A stretch of 64,000 bases of DNA from positions 1 through 64,000 of the forward strand of contig CANFLZ010000011.1 in the NCBI GenBank assembly GCA_947448135.1. The letters are read 5' to 3'. A model generated the notes under the pieces. It was not told the DNA's origin. It searched no databases and was given only the letters and a program-made list of their open reading frames with translations. Position 1 is the first letter of the stretch. Every line of letters starts with the position of its first letter. The translations under genes were made by a program, and so were the position numbers. This DNA is from Flavobacteriales bacterium. Lineage in GTDB: Bacteria; Bacteroidota; Bacteroidia; Flavobacteriales_D; Sanyastnellaceae. This document shows, one piece after another, positions 18,044-27,312 of the stretch.

Positions 18044-19205
18044 GATTTTGGTGATCAATTTTAAGTCACCTCCTTTCCAAGGGATTGGCGGAAGACGTTG
18101 GTCAAAAATTTCCAAAGAGCTAATTCGCAGAGGTCATTGTGTGAATTTGATTTATGCGGAGAAATCACCATCAAAGGTTCCAAGTGCATTTTGCAATGGA
18201 ATCAAATATCCCGTCGCATGGAAACATCCGTTGCATATTTCAAGTAAATGGAGAGGCAAATTCATGCAAAAATTATCTTATTTCCAACGTCGATTGTCCG
18301 GCGGATATTCTTTTTTTGATGAGGGTTCTTATGTTATTTCAGATCTGCAAAAGGGATTGAAGTTTATTTTTGAATCGAAACCAATAGATATTTTATTTGT
18401 TACGTGTCCGCCTTATAGTTGGACTTTTGAAGTGACGAAATGGTGCAAGTCTCATTATCCTGATGTGAAAATTTGGGTAGATCTACGTGACCCCTGGATC
18501 AATGCCAATAATTGGGGAATCCCCGGATTAACAGCCAATCAGCGATTGCAAGAAAATTTTCGTCATCAATATGTTGCCGAACATGCAAATTTTATTTCAA
18601 GTCCCGCTAATGAAATTTTAGATGAATTTTCAAATTGCAAAGCCGAAAAAGTGCATCTGAAACATTTTTTTGATGAGGATGATTTTTCGCAAACAAACCA
18701 TTCTTCTTTTCATGCCATTCAAGATTACAGTTATTGGATGTATGCAGGTCAATTTTATGTGGGCATGGAAGAGCAAATGGAAATATGGAAAAGGGCGATT
18801 GAAAGTAATCCGCAAGAAGAATGGAAGATCTTTAGCAAGGATCATGAAAAATTCAGGCAATATTTAGGCGGCTTTCAAAATGTGAAGATTCACAATGAAA
18901 TTGGCAGTGATATCTATCGGTGGATGCTTCAAGCCAAAGGATTTATTGTGGCATTGAGTGGATACAATCAAAATTTTTTCACTACCAAATTTTATGATTA
19001 TCTGCCTTGGGAAAAGCCATTGGTATACTTGGGGCCGAAAGGAAAAGTTTGGCATTTTTTATTGGAGCATGGTCAGAAATCTGACAAGCTTAAAAACGCT
19101 AATGTTTTTTTAATGAATAGGTCTGATTTTAAGACGGATGGTTTATCTTTCCGCGTCGAACAGATATTGAACCTATGTCCATTTTTAGATCATTCCTCGC
19201 ATTAG
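18036..19205 (+). CDS. Glycosyltransferase, GT4-like (GT-B fold)
   Basis: 389 residues. The N-terminus (ILVINFKSPPFQGIGGRRW, then ELIRRGHCVNLIYA) is the first Rossmann-like unit of GT-B transferases, with a glycine-rich loop for the acceptor. IWVDLRDPWINAN is also typical of GT4-like N-domains. The C-terminal half has the weak nucleotide-sugar-binding pattern FYDYLPWEKPLVYLGPKG, lacking the classic E-x7-E spacing. Donor and acceptor are unknown. It overlaps the upstream dehydrogenase by 8 bases and the downstream adhesin gene by 31 bases, so all three are probably in one transcript. Confidence 0.82.
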   Translation: MSEILVINFKSPPFQGIGGRRWSKISKELIRRGHCVNLIYAEKSPSKVPSAFCNGIKYPVAWKHPLHISSKWRGKFMQKLSYFQRRLSGGYSFFDEGSYVISDLQKGLKFIFESKPIDILFVTCPPYSWTFEVTKWCKSHYPDVKIWVDLRDPWINANNWGIPGLTANQRLQENFRHQYVAEHANFISSPANEILDEFSNCKAEKVHLKHFFDEDDFSQTNHSSFHAIQDYSYWMYAGQFYVGMEEQMEIWKRAIESNPQEEWKIFSKDHEKFRQYLGGFQNVKIHNEIGSDIYRWMLQAKGFIVALSGYNQNFFTTKFYDYLPWEKPLVYLGPKGKVWHFLLEHGQKSDKLKNANVFLMNRSDFKTDGLSFRVEQILNLCPFLDHSSH

Positions 19206-22200
19206 TTATTTTATGCGGCATTTTAAGTTTGCCCGTTACAACTTATTCTCAATTGATTGTAACGCCTGGTGTTCCAGCGGCGAACCTTGCAGGTTCAGCA
19301 TTTGGAAATGGAATTACGGTTTCTGGAATTCCTGAAATCAATTGCAATAGTGCGCAATATGGATCTTTTTCAAATGGATTGACAACCAACCTGGGTTTTA
19401 GCTCTGGCTTGGTCATGTCAACTGGATCCGCGGCTGCGGCGGCAGGTCCATCTGGTCAGAATGCCTCAACCTCATATGGCATTTCGTATACAGATCCTGA
19501 ATTAACAGCAATCTCCCCCGGTGCAACAAGGGATGTTTGTATCATCACCATCAACATTGTTCCTCAGTGTAACACCCTTGCTTTGCGCTTTGTATTTGGT
19601 TCTGAGGAATATCCTGAATTTGTAGGTGGAACTTTCAATGATGTGTTCGGATTTTTTGTTTCAGGGCCAATGCCTTCAGGAGGTTCTTACACAAACATGA
19701 ATGTAGCTCAGTTGCCGAATGGCACGCCAGTTTCCATTAACAATGTAAACGCAGGCAACAATGCTGCTTATTATGTCAATAATTCCAACAATGGTTATAT
19801 CAAATACGATGGATTGACTACAGTTTTGCTTCCAGTTATTGATGTGATACCTTGTGAGGTTTACACTTTTAAATTGGCCATAGCCGATGCTGGTGACTTT
19901 ATTTATGACTCAGCCATTTTCATTGATTTCATTTCTTGTTCGAATAGCGTGGCAGCCACCAATCCTGTTATTACTCCTGCAACTTGCAACGATAGTTCTG
20001 GTAGTATCGAATTGGAAATCACCAATGGGATCGGCCCATTTGTAGCGAATTGGGCGCAGTTTCCAGATAGCACAGGAACATCATTGCACAACATCCCTCC
20101 TGGAACCTACACCTTTCAAGTTTTAGATCAAGGAATTCCTTGTGCCACAACCAGTGTATTCAACTTTGAAGTGCCCACCAATGGTTCAATGCCAACCACC
20201 AATATTGTGACATCGGATAGTGAAATTTGTGTGGGGCAATCGGTAGTCTTAAACCCTTCTGGTGCGGATGATTATGTTTGGACATCCAGCTTGGGTACTT
20301 CAACAGATTCAACTTTTGCTGCTGCTCTGACAGCTTCAGAATGGGTACACTTGACAGGTACTAACATGTGTGGTACTGTTGAGGATTCTCTATTTGTACA
20401 AGTGAATCCTATTCCAATTCTTAATCCAAGTGCCGTCGAAGATACCCTGTGCGCGGGACAAATGATTATTTTTCAATCCAATATTCCGCAGACGGGTACC
20501 ATCAATTGGTTTGGACCTGGCGGATTTACAAGCACCTCATTTAATCCGAGTATTCCCAATTGTACCGTCAATCACTCGGGAACTTTTTTTGCCAATGTAT
20601 CCATGAATGGTTGTTCTTCAGGACCACAGCCATTAACCATTTTGGTAAAACCCACGCCTTCTGTTGGAGGTGCTGCTGTCCCTTTGATTTGTCAAGGTCA
20701 AAATATTCAATTGTTTGCCCAACCCAATGGCAATCAGTTTTCATGGACTGGCCCTAATGGTTTTGTAGCCAATACTCAACAGGTAACCATTCCCAATGCA
20801 ACACCCAGTATGTCGGGTGTGTATTCATTGCAGATTGGACAAAATGGGTGTTTCTCCAACACTCAAAATTTCAATGTAAGCGTAACGCCATCTCCGCAAG
20901 TTGGCTTGAATCCGAATTATGCGGCTTGTATGGGTAGCACAATCAATATTGATGTTACACAAATTGCGGGAGCGTCATATGCTTGGACAGGACCCAATGG
21001 ATTTACCGCGACTGGTCCTACCATTATATTGTCCAATGTCGATAATACGGATGTTGGTTCATATGCTGTAACTGCTACATTATCTGGCTGTCCATCCAGT
21101 AATATTGCCACGCAATTTGATGTAATCGAGATACCTGTCGCTTTGCCGAGTGTTCTTGATAACACAGTTTGCGCAGGTGATTCCATTTCATTAATAGGCA
21201 ACGCTTCGGTAAATGGAGTTGTTTATTCATGGACTGGGCCAGATGGATTTACGAGTACATTGGCCAATCCAACGATTCTGAATTCAATTGAAAATAACCA
21301 AGGATCCTATAGCCTTGTTGTTGATTTTATGGGTTGTGTTTCTGGATCTTCCAGCGTTAACGTTACAGTGAATCCAATCCCCAATGTTACAATTTGGAGC
21401 AATTCGCCTGTTTGTGAAAACGGAACAATTAGTTTATTCGGCTCCTCTCCAAACTTCGGAACCTACGCTTGGACAGGCCCAAATGGTTTCACATCCAATA
21501 TTTTGGAACCGACTATTTCAAATGCCAGTTCCGTTAATCAGGGTGAGTATGTGATCGTCATGACTGCTGCTGGATGTAATTCAATCGCCGATACCATACA
21601 AATCAATGTCACACCCCTTCCCATAGCCAATCCAACCAATAATGGGCCGTTGTGCGTTGGTGATAATTTGCAGTTGACAGCCAATTTCAACAATGCTACA
21701 AGCTACGCTTGGACCGGCCCCAATGGCTATGCCGCCGCTATACAAAACCCGACTACGCTGGGTGTCAATTCAGGAGATGCGGGAACTTATACGTTGGTCG
21801 TTACTGCCAACAATTGTAGTTCTTTACCTGCAACAACGACTTTGATAGTCAACCCGAATCCAGTTGTCACAGCAAGTTCAACCGGATGGATTTGTAATGG
21901 ACAAAATATTGAATTGACTTCAACAGGATTGACAAGCGCAACATGGACGCCCGGTGGCCTGTCTGGAACTTCAGTTGAGGTTTCCCCAAGTGCCACCACA
22001 ACTTTTATGGTTGCAGGAACGGATAACAATGGATGTTCAGGTTCCGCTTCAACACAAGTTTTGGTATATTCACCTTATGTGAACGTGAGCCAGATTTTGC
22101 CAAATCCTTTCACGGGTATAGATTCGACACAGGGTTATTTGCCGTTGGATGTGAGCTTTGAATATGAGACCAATGGGGAAACGATGGTGTGGAACATGGG

Positions 22201-22666
22201 AGATAGTTCAGATTGGATTGTCTTAACACCTGCAGACTCCGTTGTCAATTATATGTATGTTGATGAAGGATACTTCCCGGCGGTGATAACCGTTACATTG
22301 AATTCATGTCCAGCGACAGACACTGTTTGGGTGAGGACGTTTGGTGTCTCTATGGTGGGATGTGAATTGCAATTGGGAGATTGCGACAATGGCTATATTC
22401 CTAATATTGTTACGCCGAATGACGATGGTGAGAATGATTTTTTCTGGGTCCCCAATATGCATATGGCAACTTTAGATGTTCGAATTTTCAATCGTTGGGG
22501 AAGTGAAGTTGGAGCGATTACCGAGCCCAATCAATATTTGTGGACTGCCGATCACGTTTGGGATCCAAAAGAATTAGGCAACGGCGTATTTTATTATGTT
22601 GTCAAAGGAACAGGAAAGGATGGCGTCGAACATTCCAAACAAGGGTGTTTTGAGGTCGTTCAATAA
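19175..22666 (+). CDS. T9SS type-B adhesin with choice-of-anchor-L head and Ig-like repeats
   Basis: 1163 residues. Signal peptide 1-26 (ending TTYSQ). The head, residues about 30-265, has choice-of-anchor-L features (SSGLVMSTGSA, FVFGSEEYPEFV, FNDVFGFFVSG). Then come six Ig-like repeats, each marked by a W-[TF]-GP-[NGD]-G-[FY] core (for example YAWTGPNGFT) near the middle and a C-x-G or NGC near the ends. The last 230 residues carry a PKD-like unit, the pair VGCELQLGDCDNG, and a gliding-type T9SS sorting domain (IPNIVTPNDDGENDFFWVP, FNRWG, VWDPKELGNGVFYY). Its start lies 31 bases inside the glycosyltransferase gene. It is paralogous at its C-terminal third to the next gene. Expected on the cell surface; ligand unknown. 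Confidence 0.92.
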   Translation: MSIFRSFLALVILCGILSLPVTTYSQLIVTPGVPAANLAGSAFGNGITVSGIPEINCNSAQYGSFSNGLTTNLGFSSGLVMSTGSAAAAAGPSGQNASTSYGISYTDPELTAISPGATRDVCIITINIVPQCNTLALRFVFGSEEYPEFVGGTFNDVFGFFVSGPMPSGGSYTNMNVAQLPNGTPVSINNVNAGNNAAYYVNNSNNGYIKYDGLTTVLLPVIDVIPCEVYTFKLAIADAGDFIYDSAIFIDFISCSNSVAATNPVITPATCNDSSGSIELEITNGIGPFVANWAQFPDSTGTSLHNIPPGTYTFQVLDQGIPCATTSVFNFEVPTNGSMPTTNIVTSDSEICVGQSVVLNPSGADDYVWTSSLGTSTDSTFAAALTASEWVHLTGTNMCGTVEDSLFVQVNPIPILNPSAVEDTLCAGQMIIFQSNIPQTGTINWFGPGGFTSTSFNPSIPNCTVNHSGTFFANVSMNGCSSGPQPLTILVKPTPSVGGAAVPLICQGQNIQLFAQPNGNQFSWTGPNGFVANTQQVTIPNATPSMSGVYSLQIGQNGCFSNTQNFNVSVTPSPQVGLNPNYAACMGSTINIDVTQIAGASYAWTGPNGFTATGPTIILSNVDNTDVGSYAVTATLSGCPSSNIATQFDVIEIPVALPSVLDNTVCAGDSISLIGNASVNGVVYSWTGPDGFTSTLANPTILNSIENNQGSYSLVVDFMGCVSGSSSVNVTVNPIPNVTIWSNSPVCENGTISLFGSSPNFGTYAWTGPNGFTSNILEPTISNASSVNQGEYVIVMTAAGCNSIADTIQINVTPLPIANPTNNGPLCVGDNLQLTANFNNATSYAWTGPNGYAAAIQNPTTLGVNSGDAGTYTLVVTANNCSSLPATTTLIVNPNPVVTASSTGWICNGQNIELTSTGLTSATWTPGGLSGTSVEVSPSATTTFMVAGTDNNGCSGSASTQVLVYSPYVNVSQILPNPFTGIDSTQGYLPLDVSFEYETNGETMVWNMGDSSDWIVLTPADSVVNYMYVDEGYFPAVITVTLNSCPATDTVWVRTFGVSMVGCELQLGDCDNGYIPNIVTPNDDGENDFFWVPNMHMATLDVRIFNRWGSEVGAITEPNQYLWTADHVWDPKELGNGVFYYVVKGTGKDGVEHSKQGCFEVVQ

Positions 22667-22671
22667 ATCGA

Positions 22672-25600
22672 ATGAAGAATATACTTCTGGTTATTTTGTC
22701 GTTTTTGGCTGTAAGCCAAGTGCGCGCTACTCACTTATTTGGTGGTGATTTAACGTACACATATATTGGGGACAACCAATACCAAGTCAAATTGGTGGTG
22801 TATCGCGATTGTGGTCCCTCCAATTCCAATAATACTTATTTTGATGCAACCGCCAATATCGCAGTATACAATGTCGGTGCTGGCTTGCAAACAACGATTT
22901 CAATTCCTTTGAATTCGGCCAATGTGAGTTACGTAGAAATTACTTTTAACGATCCGTGCCTTTCCGTGCCTTCCGAACTTTGTGTGCAACAAGCGATCTA
23001 TACTTCAACCGTCACCCTTCCTTTTTCAGCCGCGGGTTATACGTTGTCTTATCAACGCTGTTGTAGAAACAATAGTATAGATAATATCAGTAATCCAGCC
23101 AACAGTGGTATGACTTTAACGACGCAAATTCCAGGAACAAATTCTGTAGCAGTTCCCAATTCGTCGCCAACCTTCAATTCACTGCCACCTGTAGCGCTTT
23201 GTTTGGGATCTAATTTTGTTTACGATATCGATGCAACAGATATTGATGGTGATTCATTGGTTTATTCATTTTGCAACCCACTTCTGGGAGGAACAGCAAC
23301 TTCACCGACCCCCAATCCACCTACGGCTCCGCCATACACACCAGTTTCATGGTCAGGAACCTATTCAACAGGTTATCCCATTGCCAGCAATCCGGCAATG
23401 ACAGTCAATGCACAAACAGGACAAATTACTGGAGTTGCCAGTCAATTGGGTACATACGCGGTGGCTTTGTGCGTGGCGGAATATCGCAATGGCATTTTAA
23501 TCAATACTGTCAGAAGAGATTATCAATTTAATGTGGTCTTGTGCGATCCAACGACAACGGCGGCTATTGGTTTGCCAACCAATACTTCTACTTGTGTCGG
23601 TTCAACGATTGGATTTACCAATAATTCATTGAACGCAAATGCTTACTTGTGGGATTTTGGAGTTGATTCATTATCGACAGATACCTCGACGTTGTTTCAG
23701 CCCACTTTTGTTTACAACGAGCCTGGAACCTACACAATAACCTTGATTACCAATCCTGGTTTGGATTGTGCTGACACAACGACCATGCAATTCACGGCTC
23801 ATGAGATTCCTATTGTCAATGCAACAAGTAATTCTCCCATCTGTGCAGGTCAAGATTTATTATTGTATGCCAGCTCCAATCCTGGGGTTGCCTATCAATG
23901 GACAGGTCCTTTGGGATTCACGAGCAATATTGCAAATACAATTAGACATTTTACAACGCCAAGCCACACTGGTAATTATTCGGTTACTGCAAGTTTTCCA
24001 GGTTGTGTGGGTCCCCCAGCTACTGTTGCAGTCGTGGTGTATGCAACGCCCAATGCTAATCCTACAACTTCTGGATCGGCATGTGTGAATGGTAATATTC
24101 AATTGATAGGCAATGGAGGACTGAATTATACATATGCATGGACAGGTCCCAATAATTTCAATTCTACGGAACAAAGTCCTTGGCTGAATAATGTGAACGA
24201 ATCTTTTGAAGGATATTATTATTTACAATTGAGCTTCAATGGATGCAATTCAGTAGTAGACTCGACTTGGGTTAATGTGCTTGCCGAACCGTCAACAAAT
24301 GCATCCTATAACTCGCCATTGTGTTGGGGAGATAGTCTTCATTTGACTTGCGCTGAAATAGCGGGAGCAACCTACCAATGGACCGGTCCCAATGGATTCT
24401 CATCAAACTTAGCACATCCTGATTTACCAAGCAGTGGAATAAGTGTTGAAGGAAATTATAGTGTAGTAGTTGTTTCGGCTTCTTGTCCTTCATTGGCGGC
24501 CACAGTAAATGTTGATGTCATTATTCCTCCAGTTGCTTCTATTTTAAATGTAGATACCAACTTTTGTGAAGGTGAACAATTGATTTTGCAATCCAATATT
24601 TTGTCTAATGCTAATTACTATTGGACAGGGCCTAATGGATTCAGTTCTCAAGCCCTCAATCCCCAGATTCTCAATTTAACTGTTTCTCAGACCGGGCAAT
24701 ATTCTGTTCAAATAGAACAGAATGGATGCTTTTCGAACACCGATAGCCAATCGATTCATGTTTTTTCAATCCCAACGGCTGTCATCAATACAAACGCTCC
24801 AATTTGCGAAAATGAATTATTGTCTGTATCATCAACTGTGACAGTGGGGTCGGATGTTCAATACAGTTGGATCGCTCCCAATGGTCAGGCAATTTCCAAT
24901 AGTCCCAATTTCACAATAGAACCAGCTGGACTGAATTGGAATGGTCAATTGGGATTAGTGATTTCTTCCAATGGATGCAGTTCTCCTGAGATTGATGTGG
25001 ATATTGTGGTTCATCCAACTCCTTTGGTCACTTTTGCGGGTGACAATGTCTATTGTCAAGGAGATAATTTATTATTGTCCGCAACTGCTCAAGTATTGTG
25101 TTTTTATTCTTGGACCGGACCTCTGGGATTCACGGCAACGGGTTCTGAAATTTCAATGAATAATGTTCAGCCTTCGATGTCAGGTAATTACAATGTCATT
25201 GCAGTAGCGAATAATTCCAATGGCTGTCAATCTGAACCGACCACCTTCGGAGTTACAGTAAATGCCAATCCCATCGTTTCGATTTCAACCCCAGACTCAT
25301 CCATTTGCTTGGGAGATCCAATTACTTTAGTCATGAGTGGGGCCAATACTGGATTTTGGACGGATGGGTTGCAAGGTCAAAGCATAACAATTACACCCAA
25401 TAATGATGTAATGGTAACCGTGACAGGAGTGGACAACAATGGTTGCATCAATACGGATAACATACAAGTCATCGTTCATCAACCTTGGGTAAGCATAGAT
25501 GGAGCGTCACCCATTTTAGAACAAAATTCGGCTTGGGTAGGAGGTTATTATCCTTTGAATAGTTATTTTTTGGTTTCTGGAAATGCCGATAATTATGTTT

Positions 25601-26073
25601 GGGAATTTGGAGATACAAGTTCAATTACCACAAGTGTATTACCTGATACAATGTTTCACATCTATGAAAATCCATCGTTGTTTTTGTTAACGATAACTGC
25701 TGAGATTGATGGATGCTTTGCGTGGGATACCATTCATGTTGAAACGTATGCAGAATCTTTATTGGGATGTAGCGAAGATATTTCGGGATGTGCCTTGGGC
25801 ATGATTCCAAATTTGGTAACAGCTGATGGAGATGGACTCAATGATACATTTTGGATTCCCAATCGTTATATGAGAGAATGGGAGGTGAAGATATTTGATC
25901 GATGGGGAGATTTAAAAGCGACCATAGACGAAGGAAATTTTTACCGAATGGTTCCGAAAAAAGTATGGGATCCTGCTGATTATTCTCCAGGAGTTTATTT
26001 TTATACCTATAAAGGCGAGGGAGTTGATTATTTGAAATATGAAGGGTCTGGATATTTCCAAGTCGTAAAATAA
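22672..26073 (+). CDS. T9SS type-B adhesin with distinct N-terminal head, PKD and Ig-like repeats
   Basis: 1133 residues, starting five bases after the previous stop. Signal peptide 1-19 (ending VRA), then a head domain (residues about 20-300; THLFGGDLTYTYIG, VYRDCGPSNSN, CVQQAIY, YQRCCRNNSI) with many Cys. This type of head is common among Bacteroidetes type-B cargo. A PKD domain (about 310-370; YLWDFGVDS...YNEPGTYTITL) follows, then six Ig-like repeats with W-[TI]-[GA]-P cores and a C-terminal T9SS domain (MIPNLVTADGDGLNDTFWIP, FDRWG, VWDPADYSPGVYFY). The C-terminal third is clearly homologous to the preceding protein, while the heads differ, so the pair looks like two binding heads on one stalk type. 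Confidence 0.92.
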   Translation: MKNILLVILSFLAVSQVRATHLFGGDLTYTYIGDNQYQVKLVVYRDCGPSNSNNTYFDATANIAVYNVGAGLQTTISIPLNSANVSYVEITFNDPCLSVPSELCVQQAIYTSTVTLPFSAAGYTLSYQRCCRNNSIDNISNPANSGMTLTTQIPGTNSVAVPNSSPTFNSLPPVALCLGSNFVYDIDATDIDGDSLVYSFCNPLLGGTATSPTPNPPTAPPYTPVSWSGTYSTGYPIASNPAMTVNAQTGQITGVASQLGTYAVALCVAEYRNGILINTVRRDYQFNVVLCDPTTTAAIGLPTNTSTCVGSTIGFTNNSLNANAYLWDFGVDSLSTDTSTLFQPTFVYNEPGTYTITLITNPGLDCADTTTMQFTAHEIPIVNATSNSPICAGQDLLLYASSNPGVAYQWTGPLGFTSNIANTIRHFTTPSHTGNYSVTASFPGCVGPPATVAVVVYATPNANPTTSGSACVNGNIQLIGNGGLNYTYAWTGPNNFNSTEQSPWLNNVNESFEGYYYLQLSFNGCNSVVDSTWVNVLAEPSTNASYNSPLCWGDSLHLTCAEIAGATYQWTGPNGFSSNLAHPDLPSSGISVEGNYSVVVVSASCPSLAATVNVDVIIPPVASILNVDTNFCEGEQLILQSNILSNANYYWTGPNGFSSQALNPQILNLTVSQTGQYSVQIEQNGCFSNTDSQSIHVFSIPTAVINTNAPICENELLSVSSTVTVGSDVQYSWIAPNGQAISNSPNFTIEPAGLNWNGQLGLVISSNGCSSPEIDVDIVVHPTPLVTFAGDNVYCQGDNLLLSATAQVLCFYSWTGPLGFTATGSEISMNNVQPSMSGNYNVIAVANNSNGCQSEPTTFGVTVNANPIVSISTPDSSICLGDPITLVMSGANTGFWTDGLQGQSITITPNNDVMVTVTGVDNNGCINTDNIQVIVHQPWVSIDGASPILEQNSAWVGGYYPLNSYFLVSGNADNYVWEFGDTSSITTSVLPDTMFHIYENPSLFLLTITAEIDGCFAWDTIHVETYAESLLGCSEDISGCALGMIPNLVTADGDGLNDTFWIPNRYMREWEVKIFDRWGDLKATIDEGNFYRMVPKKVWDPADYSPGVYFYTYKGEGVDYLKYEGSGYFQVVK

Positions 26074-26075
26074 TA

Positions 26076-26106
26076 TTTGGAATAAAACGGAAACAGCTTA
26101 TCTTTG
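26076..26106 (+). promoter_or_regulatory. Bacteroidetes-type promoter for rpsF-rpsR-rplI
   Basis: TTTG (26076-26079), 19-base spacer, TATCTTTG (26099-26106), an exact consensus match beginning two bases after the adhesin stop. The predicted leader before rpsF is about 25 bases. Confidence 0.8.
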
Positions 26107-26136
26107 CCATCCTAAATTTTAAAAACTAATAGTAAA

Positions 26137-26475
26137 ATGAATCGTTACGAAACTGTTTTCATTATGACTCCCGTGCTGTCTGAAGATCAGGCTGCGGAAA
26201 CAGTGGAAAAGTTCAGAAAGTTTTTGAAAGGAAAGGGCGCTACTATCAAGCACGAGGAAAACTGGGGCTTGAAAAAGTTGGCTTACCCAATCCAAAAGAA
26301 AACAACTGGATTTTATCACTTGTTGGAGTTCGAAGCTTCTGGTGAAGTAGTTAATCCATTCGAGACGGAGTTCCGTCGCGATGAGCGCATCTTGCGTTTC
26401 TTGACTACACACATGGACAAGTATCACGTTGCTTACGCGGAATCTCGTCGCAACAAGTCACAAGACAAAAAATAA
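26137..26475 (+). CDS. rpsF: Small ribosomal subunit protein bS6
   Basis: 112 residues with the S6 pattern [18 protein letters not shown] at the start and [18 protein letters not shown] in the middle. It binds bS18 and the central domain of 16S rRNA. First gene of the S6-S18-L9 operon, with a perfect promoter upstream. In Bacteroidetes, bS6, together with bS18 and bS21, is reported to form the pocket that holds the 16S 3' tail (anti-Shine-Dalgarno) out of action. Unlike many bacteria, there is no ssb gene between rpsF and rpsR. Confidence 0.97.
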   Translation: MNRYETVFIMTPVLSEDQAAETVEKFRKFLKGKGATIKHEENWGLKKLAYPIQKKTTGFYHLLEFEASGEVVNPFETEFRRDERILRFLTTHMDKYHVAYAESRRNKSQDKK

Positions 26476-26500
26476 GTTTAACTCCTAAATTCGAAACACT

Positions 26501-26767
26501 ATGAGTGAAAATGGAGAAATTCGTTATCTGAATCCAATCGAGATTGAGACGAAGCAAGCTAAGTATTGCCGTTTCAAGAAGGCGGGTATCAAATATATCG
26601 ATTACAAAGACGCAAACTTCTTATTGAAGCTTTGCAACGAACAAGGAAAAATTCTTCCTCGTCGCCTTACAGGAACTACTTTGAAAAACCAACGCAAAGT
26701 GGCTCAAGCTATTAAAAAAGCACGTCATTTGGCCTTAATGCCTTTCGTAGGTGATATGTTAAAATAA
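26501..26767 (+). CDS. rpsR: Small ribosomal subunit protein bS18
   Basis: 88 residues. The conserved core [26 protein letters not shown] and [26 protein letters not shown] (in outline) is unmistakable bS18. It pairs with bS6 on the platform of the 30S subunit. It lies 25 bases after rpsF and 15 bases before rplI. In Bacteroidetes it is one of the three proteins that sequester the anti-Shine-Dalgarno sequence. Confidence 0.97.
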   Translation: MSENGEIRYLNPIEIETKQAKYCRFKKAGIKYIDYKDANFLLKLCNEQGKILPRRLTGTTLKNQRKVAQAIKKARHLALMPFVGDMLK

Positions 26768-26769
26768 TC

Positions 26770-26775
26770 AGGAGG
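26770..26775 (+). promoter_or_regulatory. Strong Shine-Dalgarno site (AGGAGG) before rplI
   Basis: AGGAGG is seven bases before ATG 26783. Such sites are rare in this window, where most starts have only A-rich upstream sequence, so it is notable inside the bS6/bS18 operon. Confidence 0.75.
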
Positions 26776-26782
26776 ATTAATC

Positions 26783-27232
26783 ATGGAAGTTATCTTAAAA
26801 ACAAACATTGAAAAGTTGGGTGCCAAAGATGAGGTAGTCAACGTAAAGCCTGGTTATGCTCGTAACTACCTTATCCCTCGTGGATATGCAGTTGCAGCTA
26901 CTGAAAGTGCTCGTAAAATGTTAGCTGAAAATTTAAAGCAACGTGCTCACAAGGAAACTAAAATCTTAGCTGATGCGCAAGCAATGGGTGAGAAGTTGGG
27001 TGCTTTGACTTTGAAAATCGCTACCAAAGCTTCTGATACTGGAAAAATCTTCGGAAGTATCAATACCATTCAATTGGCTGAAGCATTTGCGAAAGAAGGT
27101 CATAACATCGATCGCAAATCAATCAGTTTGGTTGAAGAGCACATCAAAATGTTGGGTTCTTACGAAGCAAAAGTAAAATTGCACAAAGAGGTTACAGCAG
27201 TTGTTAAGTTCGATGTAATCAACGAAGCATAA
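26783..27232 (+). CDS. rplI: Large ribosomal subunit protein bL9
   Basis: 149 residues. The N-terminal domain has MEVILKTNIEKLGAKDEVVNV and PGYARNYLIPRGYA; a long connecting helix (residues about 40-75) leads to the C-terminal domain (GKIFGSINTIQLAEAF), giving the dumbbell shape of bL9. It binds 23S rRNA near the L1 stalk and helps frame maintenance. Third gene of the rpsF operon, preceded by a perfect Shine-Dalgarno site and followed by a strong terminator. Confidence 0.97.
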   Translation: MEVILKTNIEKLGAKDEVVNVKPGYARNYLIPRGYAVAATESARKMLAENLKQRAHKETKILADAQAMGEKLGALTLKIATKASDTGKIFGSINTIQLAEAFAKEGHNIDRKSISLVEEHIKMLGSYEAKVKLHKEVTAVVKFDVINEA

Positions 27233-27250
27233 GCTATCCTTTCAAATTAT

Positions 27251-27277
27251 AAAAGGCCGTCAAAGACGGCCTTTTTT
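27251..27277 (+). terminator. Terminator of the rpsF-rpsR-rplI operon
   Basis: An 11-bp stem (AAAAGGCCGTC / GACGGCCTTTT) with an AAA loop runs into a T-run, 18 bases after the rplI stop. Confidence 0.93.
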
Positions 27278-27300
27278 GTTTATCTCCACTTTGTTTTCTG

Positions 27301-27308
27301 TATCTTTA
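27301..27308 (+). promoter_or_regulatory. -7-like element TATCTTTA directly before the acyltransferase start
   Basis: TATCTTTA (one mismatch to TAnnTTTG) ends four bases before ATG 27313. A TTTG in the T-run of the upstream terminator (27275-27278) with a 22-base spacer could serve as -33. It implies a leaderless transcript. Confidence 0.4.
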
Positions 27309-27312
27309 CAAC

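Noticed and set aside
20450-25200. Repeated W-T-G-P coding blocks as a possible DNA repeat array or recombination hot spot
   Set aside because: At DNA level the repeats are diverged; they are ordinary Ig-like protein domains.
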